Positions 34,003 through 46,889 of a stretch of 64,000 nucleotides of DNA are shown here, in pieces; position 1 is the first letter of the stretch; every line of letters starts with the position of its first letter. The position numbers were made by a program, and so were the translations under genes. The notes beneath the pieces are model-generated. The model saw nothing but the letters and a program-made list of their open reading frames with translations, was not told where the DNA came from and did not search any database. This stretch comes from [Phialemoniopsis] sp. UDSM-2020 (lineage: Eukaryota > Ascomycota > Sordariomycetes > Thyridiales > Thyridiaceae), in assembly GCA_018873225.1 (NCBI GenBank), contig JAEILZ010000001.1:3286001-3350000 (forward strand), in the 5' to 3' direction.

Positions 34003-37000
34003 CTAGGAGGGAGTACCTTCTCGACTTGGCAAGCGGCTCTCCCTCTTGCTCAGGAAGCTCCTGCGCAGCGATGAGGCCTTGGGGCTGTCCGTAACGGCGC
34101 CGCCCTCTACGGAAGACGCTGTGAAGTTGCTCTTGAGGGTGACGGTTCCTGAACCGACATTGATCTCCTTCTCGCCTCCAGATCCGCTGTCGTCGACGAA
34201 GAAGACTGACTCGCCGAGGTCTGTGTCCTTGCCGAAGGTGTGATGCTCCTTGACCTGGATCTGGAACTGCGTATCCGGAGTACAAGTGGCCACCCTGAAA
34301 GTCTCTTCAAAGCTGACGGTACCAGTGGATGACTTGTGATCCTTCGTCTTGCCAATGGTCTTGTTCTTAGGCGTCAGCTGGTTGACAACGACGTAGACGT
34401 CCGACGAGGGCGAGTAGCCTGACGCAGAGACGATGGTGAAGCTGGCCTGGCCAGTACCTGGCGCGCCAGGGGCGAGACTGTGGATAGAGGCGCCGCCAAT
34501 GCTCTTAGTCCGCTGGTGGGGCGAGGAGGTGGCACCGTTGGCGGGCCCGGGAGGGACTTCGGACGCAGGCTCACCGTCGGTCAGTCCCGTTGATCGCCTG
34601 AGACCCGACGGTGCTGGCTCGGTCGTTGTGATAGTGGGAAGATCGGCGTGCGAACCGCTGGGGATGGTCAGGCCATTGCCCTCCTCATCCTTCTTACCCT
34701 TGAAGCCACGCTTGAGGAACGAGGCACCCTTGCCGACACCATGACCAACGACACCTGCAACTGCGACTCCGCCCTTGATGGGAGCGCCGGCCACGCCCGT
34801 AACGATTCTGCCTGGAGCTGCGAAGGTGCCAGAGAAGGTGGAGCTACCCTGTCTGCTTCTGACCACGTAATCCGGTCGGAAGAGAAGTCTCAGCCGGAGC
34901 ACGCCAGACTTGCCATCAAGGGCAAGATGAACCTCTTGGGCCTTGAAGGGATCCAACTGCTCCAAGTTGATGTCGGCGCAGCCCAGCAGGTCTGGTTTGT
35001 CAGCAAAGTCCCAGTCGTAGACTTGGACCTTGAACTTGGCAGCTGTCCGCGACGGCACAGGCAGCTCGAAGAACTCGTTCCAGGCCGGGTGCAGCGTCTT
35101 CTTTTGCACCTTAGTCTTGAAGACTTCTTGGCCATTGAGTTCAAACTTGCAGTAAGGGTCACTCTTGCCGTTGCGGTCGGCAGATGGCAGATCCGCGGCG
35201 TCGAGCACGTCGACGCGCAGATTACCCATGTTGTTGATACTCTCGCTTGGGTCGAGCTGCATCTTCACTGGGATGTACTTGAGCGAGATCTTGACTGTGC
35301 TGACTTTTCCATCCTCGTCCTTCATCTTAAGCGTAGTAGGATTGTTCTAGACTCGGTTAGTGACACTGGCACTCTTGAGGACCGGAAGGGGAAGGATGAG
35401 ACTTACCAAGCATTGCTTCAGGGTGTCCAGGGTGTTGCCGGTCAGTCGAGCCAGATCTCTCTGGTCATCGTGGTGTTTCTCATCCTTCTCACGGATTTTG
35501 AGGGTGAGTTTGGAGAAGTCGAGCTCGCGAATGAAGCAATCTCCAATCTCATCGAACTTGTGCGTTCTGCTCTTGGCCCGCGATGAGATATAGGAGGGAT
35601 AAGACATGTCGTCAACGTAGACCTCGACACAGCAGTCGCTGCGAGGCAGCTCGGCTTCCATGAGCTTGAAGACAACGAGACCGGACTCATACTTGAGAAG
35701 CTCCTGAGGGGTGAGGTGCACCTTAGGCGGTTTCGGATCATCACGAGACTTTCTGGCCACCGTAGAGGTCGGGGATTTGGGCAGTGTGGGACTCTTCGGG
35801 GTTGTAGGCGTAGGCGGTACTTGGTCAGCACCGTGGACATCGAGGCTCTCGCGCGGTTTTCTATCGAGCGACGAGATCTTGCCGGCGTCGGGGTTGCGAA
35901 CAACATCCATAGACTGCTTTGCTTCGCCTTCTTCCTCTTCTTCCGGATCGGCGATATTCAAGCAAGGATAAAATGCCACAGTATATGTGAGTATTCCTTT
36001 GGCGATTCCCTTGCCGTGCAATCGGAGACCATCCTCATGAAGATGCTTCTTATCGTCGGTAAGGTACTCTCCAGCCTCGTCTTGGCCAATGTAGTCCCCA
36101 GAATAGACCTCAACCAGGCCGAGACTGCGATCTCTACCCATCTTCTCGGCATCCATGACTTCCAGCTGCAGTCGTTCTCGGGGCGAGTGCACAGGAACAT
36201 AAAGCACCTCGTCCCACTCTGGGCTGAGATTGTTCCTGAAGGTGACTGTCCGGGCCTTCTCTACGCCTGAAAGCAGAACTCGGGTATAAGGGTCTGACTT
36301 GCCCATAGTTTCGAAATTGCGTAGATCGGTGGCCTTTTTAAAGTGGAAGCGCATGACACCGATAGGGGTCTGATAACCGCCTGTGCCGCCAATCGCACCT
36401 TGGATGGCGACCGGCTTCCACTGGGCTTGCATTTTGGCACGCCCGGTCTTCACTCCGGCGAGGTTGTACCAGTCCTTACCCTTGGCCATGAGCTCAAGCA
36501 TGTCGTCGACCTTGATCTGATACGTGCCAATAACCTGATCGCCTGTGATATCACGGTCGTCCTTGATGACGACACCAAGCTTGGCCTTGCTGCGATCAGT
36601 AATGAGAATCTCCTTGGAACCATTATCCCAGATGGGGTTGTTGGTTCGCTTCAGCTTCTTGGTCTGGTGGATCTCCTTGCCGTTCAAAAGTAGTACAGCG
36701 TATGGGTTGAGAAGACCGACCAAACTCTTGGTGCCATCCAGATCCTTGGCCTGCTCAACATTGAACCGCAAAATACCCGTGTTGGACTCTGGTGGAGGCT
36801 CTTCCTTGCCATCAGGACCCTTCTCGGGCTCCAGGACAGGGAAGAAGCGGATATCGCAGGACAGAGAGCCGCGGGCCTTGCCGTCCGAAATGACCTCAAT
36901 GGTCTCATTCTCGTATTCGTTGAGCTCTTCCAAGTTCTCGAGCTGGAAGGAGGCAACGCCCAGTTCCTTGTCCTTCCTGAAGTCGTTGTAATCATACATT

Positions 37001-38618
37001 TGGACGTCAAGCGAGTCTCTGAAGGAGGTGACGATAATGTAATGGGTCTCGTTCCAACGCGGGTTAGCTGTGTCCTTGATGGTCTTCGTCTGCGCCAAGG
37101 GCTGCCTCTTATTGAGAGAAACAATAGCATATGGATCAGTAGTCCCCGAAAAGTTGTCTGGATTTTTGAGGCCGTTTGCTCCATGCAGCGTAATGGCGAC
37201 GACGCCGATCGCCTGGTCGACAGGAGTGCCAGCGAGCATCTTCGCCACCTCGATGGGGAAGACGTTGGGCGCATACATCATGGGAGCGAGGTTGCCGTGG
37301 ATCTGTTCATGGATGAAGCTTTCCAAGCCAGGGATGAAGTTGATATCGAAACCAAAGGTATCACCACCCAGGGGCTTGCAGACATAATCAATCATGGGAC
37401 GCTCCAAGAAGCACATCTCCACTCTCTCGACATGAGGGAAAGGGATCTGAAGCTTGACCTTGAGCCTCATGATGCCGGAGAAAGCCATGTCCTCCACAAT
37501 AACGTCTAGACCCTTGCTGATCATTGCCTTGCCAACCCTGATCTCCAAGACGACCTTGGGGTTAACCTTGTTCTTGACCTGTCGAGCGGTCATATCGGCC
37601 GTGTCATTAGGAGTGAAACTGAACTTCCAGTCCATAATGACGACATCATCTTCAGCCTTGGGGTAGGTCTTGACGTGCTCCATACGCGGGGGCTTTGAGC
37701 CGAGCGTGAACGTCTTTAATTTGAGACTGTCGAGGAAGGCCGGGGTAGCCGAGCTCAGGACTTGATCGACTGAATTGATGACAGTCTGGGCGAGGACGGG
37801 CTGGAAGATGGGCCAGAATTTGACCATGAACGAGTTGATCCACTCGAGAGACTCATTGTCGGTCTCCAATTTCTTCAGTGACGCTTCACGTCGAATGTCG
37901 TCCCGGAAGTTGCGCCGGACACGACGGATCGAAGTTCGGTAGTAGGTAGAACAGATAGCCATGATGATGAACACCCAGGCAATCCCTCCACCGAAAACAG
38001 CCACTAGCCACGAACTGATACAGGCAAGGAAGATGATGGCGGCGTTATGATACCAGTCGCCGTAGAATTTGTCGGGAAGGCGACCCTCGAGCCAAGTAGA
38101 ATGGTCCAACAAGCTTTCAGCGTCTTGAATAGACTCCATGGGCCAGCCAAATCTTGGAGCCCAGCCGGTCCTCTCGCCCATCTCGGGTTTTCCATCGGCA
38201 GTATCGTGGTCGTCAAGCGATTTGCCGTCCTCGCCTTTGGGAATGTCGACGACGCCGGCCCTCGAGGGAGAAGGTAGGTCGTAGGCGGACTTGCCCCCAT
38301 CGTCAATGTCGGTCGCAATAGCGAAACCCTTTTGTCTCTTGGGATTATGGAAGTTGTCAGGGATGGCCTGGCATTTTGTTAGTTTCTGTATGGCGAGCGA
38401 CAAGATTCTTTTTTTGGGTGACCTACAGCTTTGGCCTGTGCCCTCTTTTCTTCGGGGCTGGCGTCAGGGTCGAATTTGAAGGCTGTCACTCCAACCTTCT
38501 GGCTCTCCTCGAGGATCTTGCGCTGGGCATCGTCGGCGGTCACAGAACTTTTAGGGTCACGAGATGCCTCCTCGGCGCCCTGCTGCTTGAGCTCGTGGGC
38601 TTCTTGTGCTGTCGACAT
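34003..38618 (-). CDS. Tricalbin (extended-synaptotagmin family), SMP and multiple C2 domains
   Basis: ER-anchored tether at ER-plasma membrane contact sites. The SMP domain moves glycerolipids, and the C2 domains bind the plasma membrane, some with Ca2+. Exons are 38618-38427, 38367-35407 and 35346-34003, giving 1498 aa, which is normal for fungal tricalbins. The membrane hairpin lies at about 165-210 (AAIIFLACISSWLVAVFGGGIAWVFIIM, of which two short hydrophobic halves flank FGGG). SMP runs from about 225 to 430 (ESLEWINSFMVKFWPIFQP). C2 domains follow at about 460, 590, 745, 990, 1090 and, more divergent, 1340. The C2 at about 1090 keeps the full set of acidic Ca2+ ligands (SADRNGKSDPY and YDWDFADKPD). 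The first C2 has Asn in place of one Asp (YDYND). The intron near 35350 follows LKQCL. Confidence 0.93.
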
Positions 38619-40395
38619 GGTGCCTTAGAATGCTATGATAGCTGCTGCTGTGACAGCAACAGCTCCACAAGTCCAATTGGCGTAGCTATGCCCAGTGTAT
38701 TGGTCGGGTCTGCAAGGTGCGGGAGCTACTCATGTATCGTTCGGCCACTAGTGAGCTGTTAGGTGAGATGATGTCAAGGAGGACAGCTATAGCTCCAACT
38801 GCCTGTACCCAGCAACAGGTCGACTGTAACGGCACGAGCGCATACGCGGGAGCTCTATCGAGTGAAACTAGGAAACAAGAAGAAAAGGGAGAAGTAGATT
38901 TGAAGGAGAGGATCGCGGGATAAAATGCCGGGAGGATGGGGAACAAAAAGAAGGTTATGGGCCAAAGGTGGGCGTGACGCAGCTTCTAGCAGCACGCCTA
39001 GCTGGATGGCATGGGAAAATGTGGCTCTATCCTAGAGGTGATCTCTGGAAAAACCTACGTCAGATCGCCTGCTGTCCTCCAGCTTCAATCCCCAGCCCCG
39101 GGTGCACCGAGCCAGCTAAACTGGAGCCACAGGTACCTGGAAGGCGGCACCTCTCCACCTGAATCAAGGTCGCGTCCCCCGCCAAGCGGTACTTTGGAGG
39201 TTCCCTCCCCGTTTCTCATTTATCAATGGCTGGGCAGCTGGTGTTGGGTGGGGGAGAGAATTTCCACCCTCCTCCAAGACCCAGCTCTACAGGGATCACA
39301 GCAGCTACGGATGCCCCGTCCATATCTCTTGCTAGTGCCCAAGTGGGCTAAAAAGGGAGCTATTCCGGCACGACTTCCTCGGCGAGTCGATAAAGGTACC
39401 TGGACAGGTGAATGAGACAAGGACAGAAGCAAAGGTTAAAATATGAAGATTTCAATGCTGCTCCTTTCGTCGATCTTTCCAAAGGGTCCCTGCCTATGGA
39501 TGCGCTGCATACACAACAACACACACAAGCAAGCTGATTTTGGCCTCTGTTGCAATCCTGCAACCCGTACCCTACTTTTCTCTACAGCCTATGTCGAAGC
39601 GACACCTTGAAACCGTGGAACCGAGACGAGGCAGGAAATCTGGGAAATATCCCCTGCTACCTCATCACCAGTCACCAGCGGCAGCTCCATGCCTTGATTT
39701 GGGGTAACTAACACCATGGCACCTTTGCTTTCTAGCCAGGTTGCATTACATCGCACTACCAAGATCGGTTCGTCCCTCTGCATCAGCCACTGCCCACTCA
39801 TATGTCGTACATTGGCTTTGGCTGTCCCACACAACATAAACCCCTGTTGCGAATCCGGACCTGGAGACGTAACCAACTCCGGACCAGAATTATTGTACTT
39901 ATGGCATATAAGCAAGAACCCTGCCTTGTTGTCGTAGAGCCATGACTGCCCGTGCCGTGGAGGAAATCAAGAAGCCAAGGTTCTCACATATTGGCGCATC
40001 CCCGCCTCTTGTCAGCTTTGCCGGAATCGCCAGGGCCGCTTCTCCAACAGCGCCGGGCGCGCTAGGTGCTGACGGGGCCGGATCAGCGATCTTTTAGCGT
40101 ACGGCGCCTGATGATCACCCAGCACCTGCGGCCATCCTCAGCCCACCGGCCGGCGGATCTCAATGAGGAATGTGCTGATCAGGGACCACCGTTCTTGCGC
40201 AACACCGACTGAGAACAGGACGTGTTCAGTCCATCCCCAGAAACGTGACCGAAGGGCCGAGGGAGATTGCGTGAGCCCCATGATTGCTTACAAACAGGAC
40301 CAACCTGGCAAGTAGGCGACAAATTATGTAGTTGACGGTTGTCCTCTTACTTAAATTTACCCCAATCCTTAACAGATCACCCAAGATTATCCCAC

Positions 40396-40415
40396 TACCT
40401 ATGCGTAGATAGGTA
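40396..40415. repeat. Inverted repeat TACCTA-8-TAGGTA
   Basis: Perfect 6-bp arms separated by eight bases. Part of the recurring spacer family. Confidence 0.6.
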
Positions 40416-40731
40416 CCACTCGGTCTGTTCATAACTCGGATGAAAACTGGTCAAACATTGTTTCAAACTTTCTAACAACCACCTGCCTGTGCAGATGTCA
40501 ATCGTTACACTCCATTCAGATCATGGTAATGTGCTCCGTAGAATTGAGATGCTGTCCATTGCCGGGTACTTGCCGCAGAAGGCCACGTCTATCAGACTTT
40601 CCAATAGAAGTACGACATCGTAACAAACACTGAGACCACTCAGGATCATTTCCCATCCAAAATGTACTTTTCTCTGAGAAGGCCAAAAGTCAATTGTGTG
40701 TCTGGTGAGACAATCCTCCAAGGATCAAAAT

Positions 40732-40749
40732 AAGGTACCTCGGTACCTT
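40732..40749. repeat. Inverted repeat AAGGTACC-TC-GGTACCTT
   Basis: Perfect 8-bp arms around TC, about 330 bases before the U2AF start codon. Confidence 0.75.
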
Positions 40750-41079
40750 CCTCACCTTGATAATCCCCACCTCCAGATGCTTCCATCCGAACTTGCCCAA
40801 TCATCGTTGCACGCTAGCGATCACAAACCAGACCTTGATTCGCCAGCCTTGCCTGCCCGCTTTATCAGCCATATCACTAAATTTCGCCTCACCTACAAGC
40901 ATCTTGCTCGCGATACTTCCTCATCGAAACATCTTGCGCGAAGCCACGTACAACTAAATCAATCGACCCTAATACCATTTTACGCAACAACTCATATCCG
41001 CAAGTAGACACAGAGAAAGTGAAACCAAAACTTAGCGAGTTCTGCGCCAAATCAGGCGCGCAGACGACAGTCCTTCATC

Positions 41080-41789
41080 ATGGCGAACTTCCTGGCCTCC
41101 ATTTTCGGCACTGAGCAGGACAAGGTATGTTGCTTACTCAAATCCATTCTCCCCTCATATGGTAGGAGCTACTTCTAGATGCTAACTGCTTCACTACCCT
41201 ACAGGTCAACTGCTCATTCTACTACAAGATCGGCGCCTGCCGCCACGGCGACCGCTGCTCGAGGAAACACGTCAAGCCCTCGTACTCGCAGACCATCCTC
41301 ATGCCCAACCTGTACCAGAACCCGGCCTTCGACACCAAGAACCGCATGAACGCCTCGCAGCTGCAGAACCACTTTGACGCCTTCTACGAGGACGTCTGGT
41401 GCGAGATGTGCAAGTACGGCGAGCTCGAGGAGCTCGTCGTCTGCGACAACAACAACGACCACCTCATCGGCAACGTCTACGCGCGCTTCAAGTACGAGGA
41501 CTCGGCCCAGAAGGCTTGCGACGACCTCAACTCGCGCTGGTACGCCGCCCGCCCCGTCTACTGCGAGCTCAGCCCCGTCACGGACTTCCGCGAGGCTTGC
41601 TGCCGCCTCAACAGCGGCGAGGGCTGCGTGCGCGGCGGCTTCTGCAACTTTATACACCGCAAGAACCCGAGCGAGGAGCTCGACCGCGAGCTGACGCTGA
41701 GCACGAAGAAGTGGCTCAAGATGCGCGGCAAGGATGAGCGGAGCCCCAGCAGGTCCCCCACGCCCGAACCCACGAGGAGGCGGTTTTAA
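41080..41789 (+). CDS. U2AF1: U2 snRNP auxiliary factor small subunit (U2AF35/U2AF23)
   Basis: It recognises the 3' splice-site AG and pairs with the large U2AF subunit in the nucleus. Exons are 41080-41124 and 41205-41789, giving 209 aa, close to S. pombe U2AF23 (216). The order is CCCH finger 1 (CSFYYKIGACRHGDRCSRKH, with the RNA-contacting Ser conserved), the U2AF-homology RRM (about 45-140), then finger 2 (CRLNSGEGCVRGGFCNFIH). The tail has only a vestige of an RS region (RSPSRSPTPEPTRRRF), as in other fungi. The 80-nt intron has GTATGT, a GCTAAC branch site and CTACAG. The coding region is very rich in C or G at third positions, which creates long false frames on both strands. Confidence 0.96.
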
Positions 41790-42384
41790 AATGGATCACT
41801 CCAAGACGTATAGATGGCTCACATGGTGTCTGTAATCGAAAACAAGACATCTGGTTAAGGGCGGGCGAAAAGCCGCATGGGAGTGGGCGAGGGGCTCATG
41901 GCACAGAGTGGATTTACTGATAAGCCGGGCAGCTATGCTGCATTCGTCTGCTGAGGGGATTGGTCTGTGGGAGCACCGATGACAACAGGACCGCCTAATA
42001 TTCTCGGTCAGGAGGCTTGGGCGGTCAACTGTTCAGATGATGAACAACAATATCCCTCGGATGTTGCTGGGAGGGGGTTACGATACTCGTCTTGAGTTAT
42101 CACGGACTATCGTTGTATTGTTATTATATATAGTCCGCCGCGGTTTTTAGGGCAGGCTTCGGGTCATTAACTGTCGTATTTGAGCGCTCAAAATGAAAGA
42201 AAGGCGAGATGATACTCTGTACCCTGCGGGTCCAATGTTACATCATGTATTGCATCTGCACTTACAGTTTCAATAGGCACAATGTGATATGTAGACATCA
42301 TACAACTTGGCATAGAAGGGATGGGAATGGAAAGAAAAAGTAGCAGCATGCTGGATTATATGCCAAGGTATCATTTCTAAGTAG
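41790..42384. other. Convergent intergenic region (3' UTRs)
   Basis: This spacer contains probable 3' UTRs of U2AF and the ORP gene. The part at 42385-42471 is described separately, because it is open in the ORP frame. Confidence 0.5.
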
Positions 42385-42471
42385 TTATTCCTCCAACCCA
42401 TCCAAGCTCGAAAAGCGTCTCATGTGCTTCATGACCTCTGGAATCAATGCCTCGGCGCCCATGAGCAGACC
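42385..42471 (-). other. Possible C-terminal extension of the ORP gene beyond an in-frame UAG
   Basis: The 28 codons directly after the ORP stop codon stay open in the same frame and end in TAA at 42387-42385. The encoded tail contains LMGAEALIPEVMKHMRRF, which looks like protein rather than random 3' UTR. It could be translated by UAG readthrough or joined by splicing out 42528-42472, a 57-nt GTGAAG...GAGTAG interval in phase 0. The interval lacks a strong branch site. Confidence 0.4.
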
Positions 42472-44540
42472 CTACTCTCGTGCATCATGAAACTCGTCGT
42501 GTGACTCTTCCGTGTCTGAACGCTTCACCGGTGGCAAGTCCTTGCGAAGATCGTCGTGGAAGTCGACCAACGGCCCGCTCGACTTTGAAGTGGCGGTGGC
42601 GTCAAGCAGCGACTCGATCTCACCACCTGACTTCTGGGGAGGTGCGGGAGTATCGTTTTGACCAAAGTCGATCAGATCGTCCGCCGCAGGGGGCTTGGCC
42701 TCGGCGACAACGGTTGAGGATTTTCGGGAGAAGCTGTGCGGAGGGATAAAATTCTTCTGCGTTGCCTTCTGTCCCTTGACGATTGGGTATATCGCCATGA
42801 TCTGTTCGGTCTGCTTCTCTGGCGTAGTGCCATCTCTGGATAATCTCGTCAGTACCTGCGAATCGAGAATTTCTTCAAGGGGAGATTCACATTTGGGCAT
42901 TGATAATCCATTCCAAGTCCTCCTCACCCTCATCAGCGCCCCCGGGGCCGCCCTTAACGCGCCGGAAAAGTCTGGGGTGCCATTCGACGCCCTCTTCTGC
43001 CCGTCTCGCGGCCTCTGCTCGCTGCATATCCTCAATCTTGGACTTTTCGTCGGTGGCAAGTTCATGATTACGGTCCTTTACCGCCTGAGCCGTCTTCTGC
43101 CACAACTTGACGGACTCGCGCTCTTCCTGCTCATCGACGGGTCTCACCGTCGGCGACGAAGGCTTCGCATGAGTGGCGTCGAAGAACAACTCCTTGTGTC
43201 CCGTCTGCGTTTTGATGGTGAGTAATGGTGGCTAGGTAGCAAGATTGTACTGGTCTCACATACCTTCAGGTCCCTGAGATACATCTCATTACTCCACAAG
43301 CCGGAGAACTCGTAGAGGTTCTCCCCAGTGCGCTCATTTCTGATAAAGCCGCCGATAGCATTATAGGTCCCGCTGACCCAACCCTTGGTCTTGAATTCAA
43401 TGTCCGCGACGAGGCCCATCTCTGGACATCGCACGAAACTGTGGTCTCCAAGCTCATATTTCATCTTGCCAAAAAGAATCCCTCTTGCGTACATGTTGGG
43501 CTGAGTCAATATGCTGAGAAAGAAGTTAGTGAAATGGGTGCAAAACGATGATAGAGTACGCCGGACTTACTATCTCTCGGGGTGCCCTGGCTTCCCCCTG
43601 TTAAGGATGCTCAAAATAGCCGTACCCTCCATCAAACTCGCCGCTGAGTTGCCAAGAAATTTACTCCTTGGCTTCAAAGTGCCGTCGATGCGAACATGGT
43701 GTTCGGGAACCATGTAGAAGTAGCTGGACTTTGGGGGGTGGTGGGAGGTCTGTTCGGAGATGTAGTAGCCTTTTGTGTTGTCGTCGAACTCCCAATAGCA
43801 GGTATATATCTCGCCAAGAATAGGATTGAGGGGTTTCTTAACACCTCTGTGCAAGTGTGAGCCAGCGCCCTTCAGAGCCAAGCAGGTCCGCGGGTAGAGT
43901 ACTTACGATGGGCGAATATGCCAGCCACTCAGGTAGAATTTGACCACGGAAACGAACCTCTCGACGGGATCTTCGATCTGCGGGATGGGCAAGAGCATTT
44001 CAGGGTGACACATGAAGCTAAGGGCGAGAGCTATGTCAGCTGTTTGCTATCAAACTCGAAAATGTACGGTGTAGCTATCATACTTTGTGATTCGTTCCAG
44101 CATACTCCGTGGCTCGAGGATGAAGGTCGGGAGGACGACACGGCTGAGATCGGCGCCGGGCCGCAGCTGTGAGATGATGTGCATGAGCACTACAGACACT
44201 GGTCAGCTTGGAAAAGCGCCGGGAAGCTCGGAGTACTCACCATTGCCCTGCTCGGGCTCGACCACGAGGGTGTCATCGTCGACGATCTCGCCCTTCGTCT
44301 CGTCTACCGACGATTTGCGGGAGTGAGAATGGTTGCCTATTCAAGAGGAGTGCGGGTCAGCAAAGGCCTGGACAGGGTCAACAATGTTCAAGTTTCTTCT
44401 CGAGCTCAAGCAGGTAGAGTGCAGTGCCCCGCCAGAGACAAGAGAAGAAGCCTGCTCCTTGCCGACATCCAGGGTAGTTGTGTCGCCATACTAGCATTGG
44501 AGATCGTCCGGCGACGGCCGGATACCAGTCCCGATATCAT
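42472..44540 (-). CDS. Oxysterol-binding protein homologue (short ORP, Osh4-7 type)
   Basis: Lipid-transfer protein that carries sterol or phosphatidylserine in exchange for PI4P between membranes. Eight exons: 44540-44492, 44336-44241, 44189-44084, 44017-43907, 43846-43571, 43513-43264, 43204-42891 and 42835-42472, giving 521 aa with continuous frame. The ligand-binding domain shows [10 protein letters not shown] (about 124) and the fingerprint EQTSHHPP (about 150; EQVSHHPP in most members). There is no PH or ankyrin region, so it belongs to the short ORPs. After the domain comes a helical WHPRLFRR stretch, then [13 protein letters not shown], and a tail rich in Asp and Pro with a DLIDFG motif. 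The first exon ([12 protein letters not shown]) is inferred from phase and is the weakest part. The end is uncertain: see the possible extension at 42385-42471. Confidence 0.88.
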
Positions 44541-45951
44541 GTCGGATGCGCCTCGCCAGAGGTGATGCGCGCGGCAAGGGTGGGGAATATCCTGAACCGT
44601 TGGTAACCTAGAACCGGGGACTACCAAACTTCCCCAAATCTAGAAGGATCCAAAAGATAAGAAATGCAAGGTCTGTGACTAGGTAAGGTGAGGGGGGAAG
44701 AGGGAGGGCACAGATTTGAGGTTGCAGGCCAGGACTATTAAAGGTTCGTGCCGCCCATGGAGAAGGTCTGGTTTGTTGAGGGGTGGTGGTGGTGTGTGGT
44801 AAGAAAAAAATAAAAGGCTCCAGGCTAATAGAGGATAGCACCTCCAAATTACGTCGATGAAGCTATCAGGTGGGAGGCTCCAGGTAGCCTCCAAGTGCTG
44901 AAAGCTGCGTTTGCTGCGTTTGGCGCGGGGTGCTCGGGAGCGGAGAGGGGCTTAGACCCCGGGAAATAATGACGTTGGGTCCGCCCAGCCCAGCGGGATC
45001 ATTGATTTCCACTCCCCGCAGCAGGGACAGCACCTGTCGGCCAATCATTCAAGCACCTTGTCAGCCCAAGAAGCGCGAACGATGACTGACACAGAGCGAG
45101 TCCGGAACGACACTACGTACTTGAGCTACGAAAGATCCGAATATGCGAGGATGCGATGCCAACCCGGGGGAGAGTGACGTGATGTGGTCATGCCCTCTTG
45201 TTCCCGAATTAAGCAACCCATGTCCAGATGACCCCTGTACAACTGTAGTTACACTCTTACAAAGAGCCGCAGAAGGCAACGGCTGTCTTACCGGGGTTTT
45301 CAGACTTGATTGAAGGTCAGTGCCCTCGGCTTCTGCCGTCCCTGGAGCAAATCGATAAGACTTTGGAGAATCGATCGCCAAGCAGTCGAACTCGGCCAGC
45401 CCAATTAGAAAGCCAGCCGATATGTTATACCGTGGATCCGAGTAATTCGGGAGAAAAAGTCTAACGGAAAAGAAGGAGATAAATCCATGCTTGATGATAT
45501 GTTCTAGCTACCTACCTAAAACAATGAAATTGATCTGTTTCATGGCTCACAATACTGGGCGTTCAGTCATGTTGCTCTGAGATGTGGCAGTCTTGCTTCA
45601 TGTTGCTTCATGTTGTTTGGATTATTGATGATCTGTACAGCTACTTGAGTAAAGTAGGCTGAGCAATCACATTGATGTTTTAGCAAAATAACATATACCT
45701 GTCGTTGATGGATGTTGTTGTAGGAATCTCTTAGGGTGCTTCAGTGGGCACGCAAGAGAGTGGTTCGGATTCTGTATGGCCAAAGCTGGTGAACTTTACT
45801 CATTTGACTCACTGTTAGCCATGACCATGTGCGTATTCTTGAAGAAACCGGCTGAGGTCCTAATTGATGTACGACGCCTTTGTTGGATTGTTATTTTCCT
45901 TGTACTTCCGTACTTAGGGTCAATGATCAATGTAGTGTTAAGCAAAAGTAC

Positions 45952-45963
45952 CTACCTAGGTAG
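45952..45963. repeat. Perfect palindrome CTACCTAGGTAG
   Basis: This 12-bp palindrome is identical to the one at 57852-57863. Confidence 0.75.
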
Positions 45964-46862
45964 TAAATCTTAGCATCAGATTCATGAAGTCATTGAGTTC
46001 ATGTCTAAGACACCATCTTCACTTACTCCGAATAACACCCTGTTCATACGCGTCAAACCTTCTTCCACTTGCAAATCACAAGAAATGAGACAGGAACTCT
46101 CCTCTATGCGGCCTGGAATGTGCCTGCGACACTAGCTTCTTGGATGTATGCGATAGGGGCAGATCGACATCCATTGATCGAGTGTATACTCGAATGGTTT
46201 TAACTACACACATGGTTGATGAGCAAGAACGAGTGCTCATAATCAAAAGAACCCCGGAGAATGCCACCTTAAATCCAGGCGCGCTTAACATGCTAGGCTT
46301 AGGCAGCTTGTTGTCTACTTTTATTAACCCGTGTGAGTAATACGAGCTTACATCCTACGCAAGTAGTCAATCTAACCTAAAGTGATTGAACAGACCTGGG
46401 TAGCCCACCTGGGCGGGCTGAGATTGATACTTAAATATTTCTCGAATCTATTTCGACGTTCCTGGATGCTACAGCTGAATCCAATTGACAGGGACTGCGA
46501 ACAGGGGAAACCACGTATATTCCTAGTCCATCCAGGGACGCCCGCCTTGGCAGGGAAGTGGTACGGAGTAGGGAATGGTGAGGCTGATAGCGTGTCAATA
46601 AATAGAAACACCTTTTGGCACGCTATTCTGCAACAAGCAAGTTTGCAACTGTAAAGCAGAAGTTTGGCTAGCGAGATTGGTTAGGTGCTGTTGGCTGTTG
46701 GAGGGAGCCCTAGGAGGCATTTTGGCTGAAGAAAGGGCGGTCGCACGGCGTCACCGTCCGCATCATAGCGCCCATATCAGTTCCATAGTTAGCGGGCTCC
46801 CCACAAATGCCACCGGTGCTAAGGCTGTTTACAGGTGCCACACGACCTTCCCTCCCGTGTCA

Positions 46863-46889
46863 GTGTGTGTGTGTGTGTGTGTGTGTGTG
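46863..46889. repeat. GT dinucleotide microsatellite, about 13 units
   Basis: An uninterrupted alternation of G and T over 27 bases, about 600 bases before the next gene. Confidence 0.95.

Larger units (their letters stand above)
38619..41079. other. Divergent promoter region between the tricalbin and U2AF genes
   Basis: About 2.5 kb. It carries inverted repeats at 40396-40415 and 40732-40749. The 40800-41079 part is a probable 5' leader of the U2AF gene. No gene is supported. Confidence 0.5.

Noticed and set aside
34648..35586. 312-codon plus-strand frame opposite the tricalbin gene
   Set aside because: It crosses the tricalbin intron and has no motif. The minus frame has recognisable C2 domains.
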